Shown one piece after another: positions 23,225 to 34,700 of a stretch of DNA of 64,000 bases (position 1 is the stretch's first letter; the number at the start of each line of letters is the position of its first letter). The notes under the pieces were generated by a model. The model saw nothing but the letters and a program-made list of their open reading frames with translations. It had not been told where the DNA came from and did no database searches. The DNA is taken from positions 1,922,001 through 1,986,000 of the forward strand of contig NC_054389.1 in assembly GCF_001625195.1 (NCBI RefSeq), given 5' to 3'. A program made the translations under genes and the position numbers. This DNA is from Drechmeria coniospora (Eukaryota > Ascomycota > Sordariomycetes > Hypocreales > Ophiocordycipitaceae).

Positions 23225-23776
23225 CTATTCGACACCAACGGGGCCTCGGCGTTCCGTCTCTGCGCAGCTGTCCTCGGAGAAATCCTCGGGGATGCGGTGT
23301 AGGATTTCAAGGATGGGCAGCAATGCCTTTTCGGTTTCGCTCTTGCCGGCCGTCTTGGCCACCATGACCCTTGCGATGACCCTGTACGCTGCGAAAACAG
23401 GCCAGAGTTCATTCTCGACGGAGAGGCACGCTTCCGGGCCGGACTCTGCAAAGAGCTGCTTCTTGCTGCGCAGGGCGGCCTGCAGGGAGCCGAACGCTTG
23501 CTTTGTTTCGCCGAGATGCCTCAAAAGAGGTCCAAGCTCGAGGTCCTGGAGTTGGTCAAGCTTGGTGTAGCAATCGCCGATGGCCTCGCCTACATCTTGG
23601 GTGCCGTGATGGAGAGAGGTGCCATTCGGATCAAAGGACTCCCGAAGAACCTGCGCGCCGAGGCGATTGACCGAGTTTGGGAGGGCGAGGGTCGGATCGA
23701 AAGCCGGCGCGTCGTGCTGAACAAGAACGCTGGCGGAGCCGATGGTGGCCTGGAGAAGGGCGTTGGTGAACTTCAT
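23225..23776 (-). CDS. Small secreted protein, paralogue 2 of a three-gene family
   Basis: One exon, 183 residues. The N-terminus MKFTNALLQATIGSASVLVQ is a signal peptide whose coding DNA aligns closely with that of paralogue 3. Shared with paralogue 3 are FDP....PNSV.RL.AQV, an Asn-glycosylation site (NGT here, NST there), a G...VG.A...CY block, LR.H and AF.SL, then K..LF...G.EAC.SV. Two Cys, in DCY and EAC, are conserved in both and could form a disulfide. The C-terminal 25 residues are unlike the other copies. Function is unknown; secretion and small size suggest an effector-like or surface protein. It has a well-formed TATAAATA box and a conserved upstream block. Confidence 0.82.
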   Translation of the reverse strand: MKFTNALLQATIGSASVLVQHDAPAFDPTLALPNSVNRLGAQVLRESFDPNGTSLHHGTQDVGEAIGDCYTKLDQLQDLELGPLLRHLGETKQAFGSLQAALRSKKQLFAESGPEACLSVENELWPVFAAYRVIARVMVAKTAGKSETEKALLPILEILHRIPEDFSEDSCAETERRGPVGVE

Positions 23777-23841
23777 GGTGCGAGAGATGGACGAAGCAGC
23801 TGGTGCTCTGGGTTTCCTTGGACGATTGTCTTTTCCAAAGC

Positions 23842-23868
23842 GCGGGATCGATGCATGGAATATTTATA
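23842..23868 (-). promoter_or_regulatory. Core promoter of small secreted paralogue 2
   Basis: On the minus strand TATAAATA (23,861-23,868) is followed by GATCCCGC (23,842-23,849). The TATA box is 85 bases before the ATG. The GATCCCGC element recurs at a similar position before paralogue 3. Confidence 0.6.
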
Positions 23869-23972
23869 CAATGGCATGTGTGCGGGCAAGGCCAACCATG
23901 CAGCAGTGGCAGTGTACGTACTTGCCTACTTACATGTACATACAGTACATGTACAATCAGACGTGAGGATTG

Positions 23973-24025
23973 CTCCCTGCCATGAGAGGCCCGGGTATTA
24001 TTCGTGCTATAGCAAGGGCCAATAC
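23973..24025 (-). promoter_or_regulatory. Conserved upstream block of small secreted paralogue 2
   Basis: On the plus strand CTCCCTG, GGGTATTATTCG and AGCAAGGGCCAATAC occur in the same order and similar spacing as at 27,139-27,200. It lies 197-249 bases before the ATG. Such conservation in otherwise fast-changing DNA points to a shared regulatory region or a recent duplication of gene plus promoter. Confidence 0.6.
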
Positions 24026-26439
24026 GAAGATGAGATGGGATCAACGGCGGCAGGACGTTGTCGCTTGATTGCATCAAGTACATATCCTGTACGCCTTCTA
24101 CAAGTGCTTGCATGGGGCCCATCTCATCGAGGATTCGACAGTGACAATGGTCGCCTTGCATGGCTACCACTCACAAATGCATGTACTAGGTACAGTGTGC
24201 AAGTGCTTGCTCGCACGTACACGTATCTGCACAGGACTGCTGCATACTTTTGTACATGCAAGTGCTTTTACTGTGTACGTGCTGCTTGCAAGTATTGCCG
24301 CGTGTTGCTGTGCTTGGAACATGCGGTACAGTAATACTTGGGTGTGTACTTGGGTGCAAGCACCGTCCGCATACTCGCGTACCTGTTGTACTCCGTACCT
24401 GGTTGTACATGCGTCACAGACGGAGAGTTCCGGGTGCCAGCAATACACCTATCAGTGGTGGACCGTGGCACGAGTACCATTACGGTGCTGTCAAGTAACT
24501 ATTACAAGTACGTGTACGACTACTCCGTGCCGCAAGAACAGTATGTGCACTACGTAGGTGTCGTCGTACTTTATCCACGCATGCACGTACTCGTCCTGTG
24601 CTGTACTTGCGTGGACGTGAGCGTGCAATTGCTTGTACAGTGACGGTGGCAGCACAGTGTGCAGTGCACCAGCGGGTGCGTAGTGAGCACGTCCTTGTAG
24701 TTGTAAGTAATAAGTGGTGAGCACCAATATTTGATATTACTACAGCTCAAGTATACATGTAGAGTGTATACTTGTACAGTGCAAGCAAGTGTATGGCAGC
24801 GCGTACTCCGTACAGTAATACATGATACATGTGCAAGCGCCGTAGTACACCTAAAGTACAAGAGCGTACACCGACATGCATGGTGAGTAAAGTGCACCAT
24901 AACTTGTGGTCTGAACCCGCCTTGCTTGAGCTTTCTTTCGTGCAAGTACTCACTGCACCTTTACTTGCATGTATGTACAGTACTCGTACACCAAGTACGC
25001 GGTGCGTTTATGAGTCTTGTACGTCCGGTACGTCATGCGTTCAGAGCTGCTAGTGCCTCAAAGTTGTGAAGCAAGTACATGTGTTGCGGTACAGTACATG
25101 CACATGTACAGTACTTGTAATATGTCGTCGTCAACGGCACGCCCAGCGGTTGTTGGTTTGCTGAGCACAGGCACGTTCATGTACAAGTAGTACTTGCATG
25201 TGTCCAACGTCTATCTGTACGGTAGCGGCCATGCACATGAGCTTTGAAATACTCGGAGCCCTCTTGGCAACTTACGGTAGCCGTACATGCGAGTACCACG
25301 AACCATATGTACATGTCTACTCAAGTACATGTCTACTCAAGTACATGTACACTTACAGCTAGCTGTAATTTATACAAGTACATGGAAATGTGCACAAGTA
25401 AGTGTACACCTAGATGGAGATGCCACTGTGCTTTTACGTACATGTTACGGCATTGCCAACGAACTACTAGCGTGACCTAGGCCCGAATAAGGAGGCAAAG
25501 CGTTGCAAAGTGCGGCAGAGGTCGAGTGATATTTCCAACGCTATGGCATGGTTATCGCGGCTACCGCTGGTGCCCGCATTTTCTCACATGCACCTAACAG
25601 GACTAGTCGTCCACTTACACGCTGTACTTTACTGTACATGTACAAGTACGTAGGCCTGCGCCAACAAGTAAGTACCGAGTCCCGGGAACAGCACAACAGG
25701 ACAAGCACCGCATAGGTACGTACCTAGTACCTACCAAGCATACTTACCCACTACAAGCATATATGTGCAAAACGAACCAAGTACTAGGTACCTACCTGCC
25801 TGCAGCACAAGTGCCTGTGGGCCCGAGGGTCTTGCTTGTCCATGGCTTCATCATTCTACTTCTCTTGATTTTCGTCGAGCAAGGATTTCTTCTTGTCCCC
25901 TACGGAGCGCGCCTCTGCTCCCGGGACGCTGCCAACGACTCCTTCCTTCAACTACCACTCCATCCAATGGCCTCACTTGACCGGATGTAATCCAGAGGAA
26001 GGAGAGATGTTTCCAGTCGCCGGAGGACTGGAGCGCGACGGCTCGTTTTGCTGCCATGAATAACGCAACATTGCGAGCGCTGCTTCGGTTACGTCGACGC
26101 TCATTTCGCCGCTTCGCAATCACGTACCGTACGTGCCCGTGCACTCAGGGTATCCTGAGCAGAGGATTGACCATTCACAAAGTGGAAACGAGAGCAGGTG
26201 CCATGGGAAATAACTCAATCCAAGGTAAGCAGCGGTAGAGTTGCCCAGTCGGTCTACCATTGATACTAGTACAAGTAGTGTAAAGTCCTCCACCCTTCCT
26301 TGCCAGCCGTACAAGTGCTGCACCTGACACGATCAACCGAACCGGGCGGGCAGGAACTTCTCGACGCAACGATCGACATCCTGTCGAATTTGACCTACTC
26401 CATGTGAATGGGAGCTGGGTGTGTGGATGTGCTACGTTT

Positions 26440-26961
26440 TCAGCTATCCGTGTAAGCCTGATAGATATCTTTTATGATGTCGAGGATTTCCCTGGTTGCC
26501 TTTCTGGTTTCGTTCATGTGCTTTGGCGCTACGCCGGTCATCATTCTTCCCAGTATGTAATATGTATTATGCATAAGTTCGGCTGCATCTGCAACGGAAG
26601 TGCACGCTTCCTGACCGGCATTTATGAAAAGCGGCCTCTTTTCGAACAGGACGGTCCGAAGGGAGTCGAAGGCCACATTGGTTTGATTGATATGACCCCG
26701 AAGAACGTCAATCGTTTTGCTGGAGAAATCCTGGGACAAGAGTAGACCCTGGTAGCAACTGCTAAAAGCGACGCCTACAGCTGCGGAGCCAACTTGGAAG
26801 GTAGTACTATTCGCCTCGAAGGCAGGATCCTTCACCTGCGCGCTAAGCCGCCGTACTGAGTTTGGCACTTCAAATTTCGGATCAAACCTTGGACCGATGG
26901 GCTGAACAAGACTGCGAGCGGAGGCGATTGCCGCGAAGAAGATGGCGTTGATGAACTTCAT
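26440..26961 (-). CDS. Small secreted protein, paralogue 3 of a three-gene family
   Basis: One exon, 173 residues, with signal peptide MKFINAIFFAAIASARSLVQ. It shares with paralogue 2 the FDP....PNSV.RL.AQV block, the CY and EAC cysteines, QD, AF.SL, the K..LF...G.EAC.SV block and T.KA...IL.I near the end. Two or more Asn-X-Ser/Thr sites are present. Codon use is clearly less C/G-ending than in the housekeeping genes nearby, which may reflect relaxed selection, mutation pressure in this AT-richer block, or different ancestry. Function is unknown. An AT-rich TATA-like element lies 91 bases before the ATG. Confidence 0.82.
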   Translation of the reverse strand: MKFINAIFFAAIASARSLVQPIGPRFDPKFEVPNSVRRLSAQVKDPAFEANSTTFQVGSAAVGVAFSSCYQGLLLSQDFSSKTIDVLRGHINQTNVAFDSLRTVLFEKRPLFINAGQEACTSVADAAELMHNTYYILGRMMTGVAPKHMNETRKATREILDIIKDIYQAYTDS

Positions 26962-27033
26962 TTTGGAAGCGAGTAGGTAATGAGATTCCTGTACATGTAG
27001 AAGAAGCAGTGACAGACGCTTGGTATTTCAAAT

Positions 27034-27058
27034 GCGGGATCTATCGTAGGGTTAAATA
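27034..27058 (-). promoter_or_regulatory. Core promoter of small secreted paralogue 3
   Basis: On the minus strand TATTTAA (27,052-27,058) is followed by GATCCCGC (27,034-27,041), in the same arrangement as paralogue 2. The TATA-like element is weaker than in the other two copies. Confidence 0.45.
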
Positions 27059-27138
27059 GTCCGTAGTACCGCTAAGCATGCATGCTTGTGAAAGCTTGCA
27101 CCGTACAGTCAGAGCAAGCAGTTTGCAAGTACAAGTAA

Positions 27139-27200
27139 CTCCCTGGAAACGAGGGCTCAGGGGGTATTACTCGCACTACACCTATAGCCAGGTTCAATAC
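27139..27200 (-). promoter_or_regulatory. Conserved upstream block of small secreted paralogue 3
   Basis: On the plus strand CTCCCTGG, GGGTATTACTCG and AGCCAGGTTCAATAC match the block at 23,973-24,025 in order and approximate spacing, 178-239 bases before the ATG. Confidence 0.6.
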
Positions 27201-28730
27201 TACGCGGTCGGGATTGGGTGCTGGTCTGTACGGAGTAGAGTACATGGACTTGATTGATGACCGAGTAGGACGTCGCCAACCCTTGTGGTCTGGACTCGAC
27301 CTGCGACCCAAGTTGTATTATGGCAGCACCAATGACAGTACCGGCACTACTAGCATTCGACAGCACAAGTACCTGTTCGGACAGTCACCCCCTGTCACGC
27401 TAAGAAAGAACCAGAATGAAAAAAAAGCCAAATAATACGAGAGCACCATACGTACTCTGTAATACACCTTGAAAAAAAAAAAAAAAAAGAGCAAGTACAG
27501 CCAAGTCATGGACGAAGTAATACTGTACATGTACAGTGATGAAGTGATAATACTCCCTGCGTCCAAGCACTTACGAGTACGGCACTCGTACTACCCTCAG
27601 GAAAGGACAGGCACCAAGTAGGTGTTTTGCGGTCAAGGCCTCGGCGGTACTTTGTACATAGTATGTAATACTACTAGGTACGGAGTACAAAGTAATTAAT
27701 AGTAAGCACGTAAATTCAACCGAGCTTGGCACTTGGCCAATTGGGAGAGCCGCCCCACAATGTACAACCTAGACAGTACAAGTTCAGTATTATATATGTA
27801 TACGGTACAGTACATGTACTGTGCATGGACACTGTATTCGTTTTGACTCAAAGTACTTGCGAATACTCCGTACAACTTGCGAATAAAGTACGGAGTACAA
27901 CTACAGTACTCCGTAATACTCCGTACTCCGCGGAGAATGGCCATCGCGGCTCCCGCCAACGCTGTCGTACCACCACTTGCAGGTCCCTATTCAACTACAC
28001 CTGAGGACAAAGTACTCCGTAAGGGTGCTTGTAGGTGTGGTTGTAACTGGTGTACTAGCGGAGTACGGAGCATCGAGTAATTACACCGACGGAGTACGGA
28101 GTACAAGCACTGTACATGTAAGTCCAGTCCTTGGACGTGCACGAAATGTACTCTATACTCCGTACTTGTAACTTGCAAGTACAAGTAGGCGCATGCATAG
28201 GTGCCTAGTATGCAATCGGGACTTCAATGTTAGGTACAGTTACTTTGGCACTGTAAATGAACAAACTTGAGCATGTGTGTTAATAATATATACACGACAA
28301 ACACATGTAGTTGTAACATGTAGACACTTGTTAGGTGCAGTATAATACTGTACAAGTAACTGTACGTTTTCGCGAGTACCAAACGCGAGTCCTCCGGTAC
28401 GACCGTGCCGTTTCTTGAAGCCCTTGCTTGTTCTTGCAGCGCATGGCAGTGCATCGTGTGCAAGCCATTCGTACGGCGCAAGTACAGAACACCTAGTTGC
28501 ACTGTACTTATGTACAGGTACCTCGTGCAGAGTACTCCGTACTTGTACTGCAGAATACGAGTACAAGTAAGTACTCCGTACCTACTGCAGCAATGGTACG
28601 GCGTACCTTGACTTCGGGTAAGCAAGCGTATGTACAAGTACGGAAGTGCTTGCAGTCCAAGCAAGCAACGTCTACTGTAGTGTAAAGGATGCACCGAGTA
28701 CAAGTACAAGCATATCTGCTGCCATTCTTG

Positions 28731-31700
28731 CCATTGAGGGCACCGCCGTTCCCTGTGCAGAAGGGCAGAGGCATCGTTGTCGCATAGAGGGCACGCGTTG
28801 AACCTTCGCCTTCACACGTATTCGCTACCTCATGCTCGCCCGCCTTGCGATGCATGGTCAAGTCCAACTCTCGGGCGAGCTGTTGGATCGCCCAAGAACG
28901 GCGATTCACTCTCACGCTGGCCATCTGGATTCGTGCCCGTTCGACTCTCGGACTCGGTGGAAGTGACTCTCCAGCAGTGGCCGGTGGCGACCGCAAGTGC
29001 CGCCTCCGACCATGTCACTGCTTCGTCGTCGATATTTGATATTTGCTATTCTTACCACCATCATCACCGACGAGCATTTGGTATCGGTGGAGCGTGGGCA
29101 TTGGTGCGGCAGGCAGGTTGCATCATGGGAGAATAATGGCCTGCCTGGCCCTTCCCTCGTAATTATGGCGAGTCCCTGGCGACATCACCTCTCCGGAAAA
29201 AGATGGGCAAGCCCTTCCACCCCGTCCACAATGGAAATCGACGGGATTCGGGCAACGAGCTCACGTTCCGCAAATCCATCGCCGTTGCGGGTACGGATCA
29301 CGACACTCCACTCGTCTCGACGCACCACAGAAATGGTCCGCTTCTCCCCTCGACCACCCCACTGCTTTGACTGTAGCCCAGCGGGTATGCAAGGCTCGGA
29401 GCCTAGGTCGTGTTCTCGTCACCCCTGGTCGACTCATGTCGATAGGTGACGACGACATTGAAATCAGCACCGACTTACCGCTTCTGTCGGGAGTGCTCAG
29501 GGGCATGCGCACAGCCACGTTCCATCAAGTACATGTCTCCATCGGCACGCGAGCCGACCAACTTGGGCCATGGCTCAACACCAAAATAGGTTCACCACGT
29601 CACCCCTCTCGCTCGGCTGCATTCCTCACTCATTCATCTCTTCGACCGGTCCAACTGGGTGACATCAGGAAATGGGCATTTCGAAAAGTTGCCAGTTTCG
29701 GTCCCCCCATCCCACCGCACTCCTGGCAACCTTTGGAACGTGCACAATCTGCAATTGACATCAACGGTTCACGATGAAAACAACGTAGCACATGACACCA
29801 GCATAGACCATCGGGGTTGTTGAAACTCTCGTTCCCGGGTGTCGTTGTACAACCTTCATGGCGGCGTCATGCGAGCCAAGGCAAGTACTCGCGTCATGCA
29901 GGCAATGGTGTCTCGCTGCTGCTCATGTCCTCCATGGAGCTCGGTGTTGTTCCAAAGCTCGAGATGGCCGGTCCCGTCTTTTCAGTTCTGCCCATACCCT
30001 CAACTTGGCCTAACATCTTGAGTCGCGGTCCGTGGTACCGTAGCCAACGGAATCTTTATCGTCATCCTTCACGTCCACGTCATCAAACGTCACCTTGCCA
30101 CGTCTCGTGTTCTCAGGTCATGCGCTGCGATGTGGGAGCGCAAGCTGTCTTCCCGACGTTGCTGGACTTCTCGCCGTTCTCTCGCAATTCGCCCACGATG
30201 CATGGAACCATTGTCGAGACGGGTTCGATTGGAGGGAGTGGCATTGATGGCCGCCAACCAGCCAAACTGGAACCGAGACCGTGTCCTTTCCTACGGTGTC
30301 ATCGTGGCTTGCGTAGGCGATTTACTTCCACGCCAGAGCCCTCGCCGTGTGACGACAGTCCGAACCAACATCGTCCCACACAGAGCCGATCTTGCTTGCT
30401 CGGGCCTTGGGTTGCTGTCGGAAACATGGTAGCACATGACACTGGCGAGAAGAATCTACTTGCCATCACATCATGTCCCGGACCAGTCCCTCTTCTGCCC
30501 GGCCGCTCGTAATTGGAACTGGCGGAGGTGACTCGACAGGACCCGAAAAACCTTGGCTTTGTCGTGAGTCGTCGAAAAGTAGGTTCTGCCGTCATGTCGC
30601 ATGCAAAGGCTGTCGATATTTTTGTGATTGCATTTCGGGGGTGCGTCAACGTTCTCACTCCTCAATCGTTCGTCACTTCCTGCTCCCGTCGAGTTCATGG
30701 GAGATTTGCAACATGGTGGCTCCATCTCAGTCTGTCAACAGATGTGCCGACGGCATTGGGCGCAAATGATTCGTCTCATGGCAAGCTAATCTTCTCCGGG
30801 AGCACGGCGACAGATGTCGGCTCGCAACTAGCAAGGGCCTGGATTGAAGCTGCAGTAGTTTCGATGCAAAAGGTGCGTTTACACCGATGGGACGCGGTCA
30901 TGTGAATGAAAATGGGCTCTCAGGCCAATCGGGACGCTGCATCGTCGAGGTTCCAGATGCTAGCTTCGTCAGATATCGTATTTCGTCCAAAAGGGGCTTC
31001 ATGTCAGCCTCCCTGTCACAACTTATCAGACAGGTTCCATTCGCAGCTCGGCGGTGACCAGGAGCAGGTTTGCTGCGTAGAGCATCCGACAATTGTGAAC
31101 CCCTTTGCGAGCATCATTCGCAGACGGGCCAAGATTGCCCAAGGTGTGGATCGCGACTCATGACTGCCCGTGCCATTCATTCTCGCCTCTGAGAGGGAGA
31201 GAGTGTTGGCACAATCATCTTGGTCGCTCTCATGACCAAGTGCCTTCCTCCAGCAGCCTCCGCAAGCCGAGGGAGGCATTGGTTCGACATACGGAGTACC
31301 CAAGTCGGCTTTCTTTTGTCCCTGTGCCCTTCCAGCAACAAAGGATGTCGGAATGAAGCCTGCGCTATGCCGTGCGCTCCATCGCACCAGGCAGGTGGTG
31401 GGAGGAGGGTCATCATCTTGGCACCTTCTTCATTCTCACAGGTCGCCACAAGGCAACCCTGCTCGGGGGGAGGCTGGCGATGCGGTGTAGCCACTCGCCG
31501 CGGCACCGGCCCATTCAGTTTTCTCGCCGCGCACTCTCCGGACCCGTGACGCGGCTGCAGTTGACGATGCCCAGGGCGAAAAAGCTTCGATGCAGCTGAA
31601 GCTGCCTGCGGTTCGCCATCGTGTCACGCGCGGTTGCCCTGTCCTGCGCACAGAGGCGATCAAGGCGAGGCAACTTGGCCAGATACGGCATGCGTCTAGT

Positions 31701-34700
31701 CGATGCATCGGCTCGTGCGTCCTAGGCTGCCGTCGAATCTGCAAGGGTGGCGGCCGTTGCATCAGCAAGCAGGTACGAGCACGAGGATTCCTGTGTGGGC
31801 GTGCAGGTCGGCAGGGGATATGGACGCATCTGCAGCGCAATGGCAGAATGTCTCCCAAACTGACCGCCGCAAGCACCAATCTCGTGCAGGAAATGTGACA
31901 ATTTGGCCTGTCGAAATCCAGGCGAGTCCAGCACCTCCGTGTTTTGAGGCAAAGGAACGGATGTGAAGAAAAGCAAAAAAAGGAAGCCATCGTGGGGTGG
32001 GGTTTGGAGCATTTGTGTGCGAGAGGCGCGCATGTACACCTACCTCTCCGCTTGTACTCGCATGGATGGAAAAGGTACCAGTACAAACCAGACGTAATAT
32101 GAGAAGCCTAGAGACAGGCCAGCCTGACCTTGGCTTCGACTTGAGCTTTGCTGGAGAAGCAAGCAAGGAGCGTCGTGACCGAAACACCACAAGTTCGTAC
32201 CCGCTACCTGCTACCAAGTGCAGGTACGGAATCAGCCAGGCGAATGAGGTACCCGGTACAAACTGCCTGGTACCGCACTCCTTGGGCATCTCGCATCGAA
32301 AGATGGCGAGAAAGAAGTGCATGTACAATCTACAGTCTGTCGTGCCTTTCCAAACATCAAACGGCTGGGATGCTCCTTCCTTCCAACCTTCCCCCCCCGC
32401 CCGCGATAGATATCAACGGGAGACGGACGCCTCCTGGAGACGGACGCTTCGCTCAAAATTCTCGAAAGGTCGTTGCCGTCCCAGGCCACTGAGAAACGAA
32501 GGCTTGGCGGGAGATGATCCTCTCGCTTCCGTTCTTATCTTTACTTTTGCTGTCCAGGTACGATGCTGCGAATTCCAAGACCCAGCAATTCAGCCGGTCG
32601 TGGCCATGATGGCAACTACGGCACGAAGCACAACAGTGGTTCTGCCTTTGGTTTCTGGACGTGGTGCTGAAGCTTTCCGCTGCTCTCCTCGGTCGTTGCC
32701 CGTCACAGCTCGTACGCTCGCATCCTGCCAGCCTTGACCACCAGTCCAACCCAACTTCCGAGGTGGACGGCCGCAACCAGGAAGCTTCCAAGGCTATAGA
32801 CAACAACACAGACAAGAGGGAACGACCCGTTGTTTGCAGCTGTGCGTGTATGACCGAGTCGAACTGAGGAACATGCCTTCACGAATTGGACAATTCAAAC
32901 ATGAAAGAGAATACGTCATCTCGGTAGGGAGCACCCGGGCGTCACCTCGTCGCGAAATTCCAGCACTCGCCCTCACCACTCAACCCATGAAGCGATGCTG
33001 AATGGCTGAAGCTGGTAGGGCACCAAATCGTCAGGCAACGCGTCAAGCGTCACCCAGATCCTACGGCAGTTGTTGCCCCGCGATCCGACCAACAACGCCC
33101 ACCCGTCTATCCTCCCGCGCATGTCCTCACCTGACCACATGTCAAGCGACAGTAGTGCACGACAATGGATAGATGCACGCAACAGGCAAACCGGGTCCGC
33201 ACAAGGGGCGCTCGCAGCACTGACGCACACGTATGTGAAAGTGTACCGACATGTGAGCACTCCGTACTCTGCACAGGCAGGCGTGCTCGTGATCTTCTGC
33301 GTGGCCCACATGCCAGGCCCGTGGGACGCCAGGGACCTTTACAGGTTTGACTGAGGAGGGGAGGGGAAACGACGCCATGCCTGTACATGCACTGTGCAGT
33401 GCTCGCTCGCATTGCCACCGAAGCTAGGCTAGGCTGTTGGTGGCAAAGATTGTATATTTCCGGTCTCAGAAACAGCAACGACACGGGCCGCCGTCGGCAG
33501 CCAAGGACCGGGGAGTACGGGAAGTAGTAATACGGCCGGACTCTGCCCAAACCGGATAGCAGCATCGATTCCCCGGGGGTCCTAGCTCATGGATGTCGCC
33601 CGAGTCATTGGACGGATTTGCACACGGCGGTGCCGTTTTGGAAACTCCGAGCACGGATACCCCCGCATATACCAAGGTGCCGTGCGGGCCTCACAAGTTC
33701 GGTGCTTGCAAAGGGGTGCGGGAGCGCATCATCAATCCCGTGCATTTTCCCCATCTGGCGGTGAGAATCCGCAGTCGCTTATTACGTGCGCACAAAACAC
33801 CTGCTTGATGGCGTCCGAGGCAAGGCTCTCAAGTGCTCGCTCTACGAAACATCGTTGGACGCTTAGTGCATCCTACCCTCTGGCATGCATGTATTTGGTA
33901 CGACCGCTTCGTCGGGTCCGATGGAGCCATGGTAAGCCGCTTATTCGTGACTCTTCGAATTGACCCTGGCCACTGCTGCATGTCCTGCATACGATTACGC
34001 CCAAGCCGGCACGCAACCACGAGGGACAGGGTACTACTACTTGTATTCTGGAGTGTGTTTGATCCGCGATCCAAGTACGGAGTACAAGCAGTTCCATGCA
34101 CAAGCCGACTCGCTGATCCTGGGCGGTATGGACTTGACTTTTCCTTGGCCGCAACCATGGCACCTCGGGGGGGGGTCGGCATGTTTTATGGCTTCGTCGA
34201 TTTGATGACGTTGAAACGACAAGGACATGATGGAGTCAGTGCAGCGCACTCGCCGGAATATCCACGCGGGAGAGCCGCCTGTCCCGTCCTGCTCGGTGGC
34301 AACTCGGCAGTGGGTTCTCCAAACATGGCAGATTCATACTCGCTAACCAGAACCCGAGACATTTCTTTGCTCGTCAGCCTTGCCCGGGAGGGATCGAGCA
34401 TGCTTTGCCCTCCCCATGTCGTCGTATCTCGGGGCTCGCAGCATTTCTGGAGAATTCTTCCGCTCTCTACTCGAGTGCTGACGCTACGCATAATTGCTAG
34501 CAATACTCGTATGGGCTGGCAAGTACATGCGTTTTCAATAACACGAGCAGGTCCGGTAGGCGATACTCATGGGCCGAGCGTGTGTAGGCATTAGAAATTG
34601 CTGTTTCTGTTTCGCCATCACACGCTCGTGCGGGCCATCAGAGCCCAGGCCGGGCGGGCCACGTCGGCACACTTCGACAGTGGCAACCCCCGCCCCCCGC

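Larger units (their letters stand above)
23777..26439. other. Intergenic region between small secreted paralogues 2 and 3
   Basis: The promoter of paralogue 2 covers the first 250 bases. From about 24,050 to 25,830 the DNA is packed with ACATGTAC, CAAGTAC and TACTCCGTA words. From 25,830 to 26,439 it is more ordinary in composition but has no convincing gene. Confidence 0.6.
26962..28730. other. Intergenic region, promoter of paralogue 3 then dense GTAC words
   Basis: After the paralogue 3 promoter there is a 17-base A-run (27,472-27,488). Then follows one of the densest stretches of TACTCCGTA/TACGGAGTA in the window (27,880-28,160 and 28,490-28,620). No gene seen. Confidence 0.65.

Noticed and set aside
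20000..28600. Possible CRISPR-like array because of repeated short words
   Set aside because: The words are irregularly spaced, in both orientations and without uniform spacers; the organism is a eukaryote.
29817..30512. 231-codon plus-strand frame
   Set aside because: No recognisable family, random-looking composition and no start context; probably chance.
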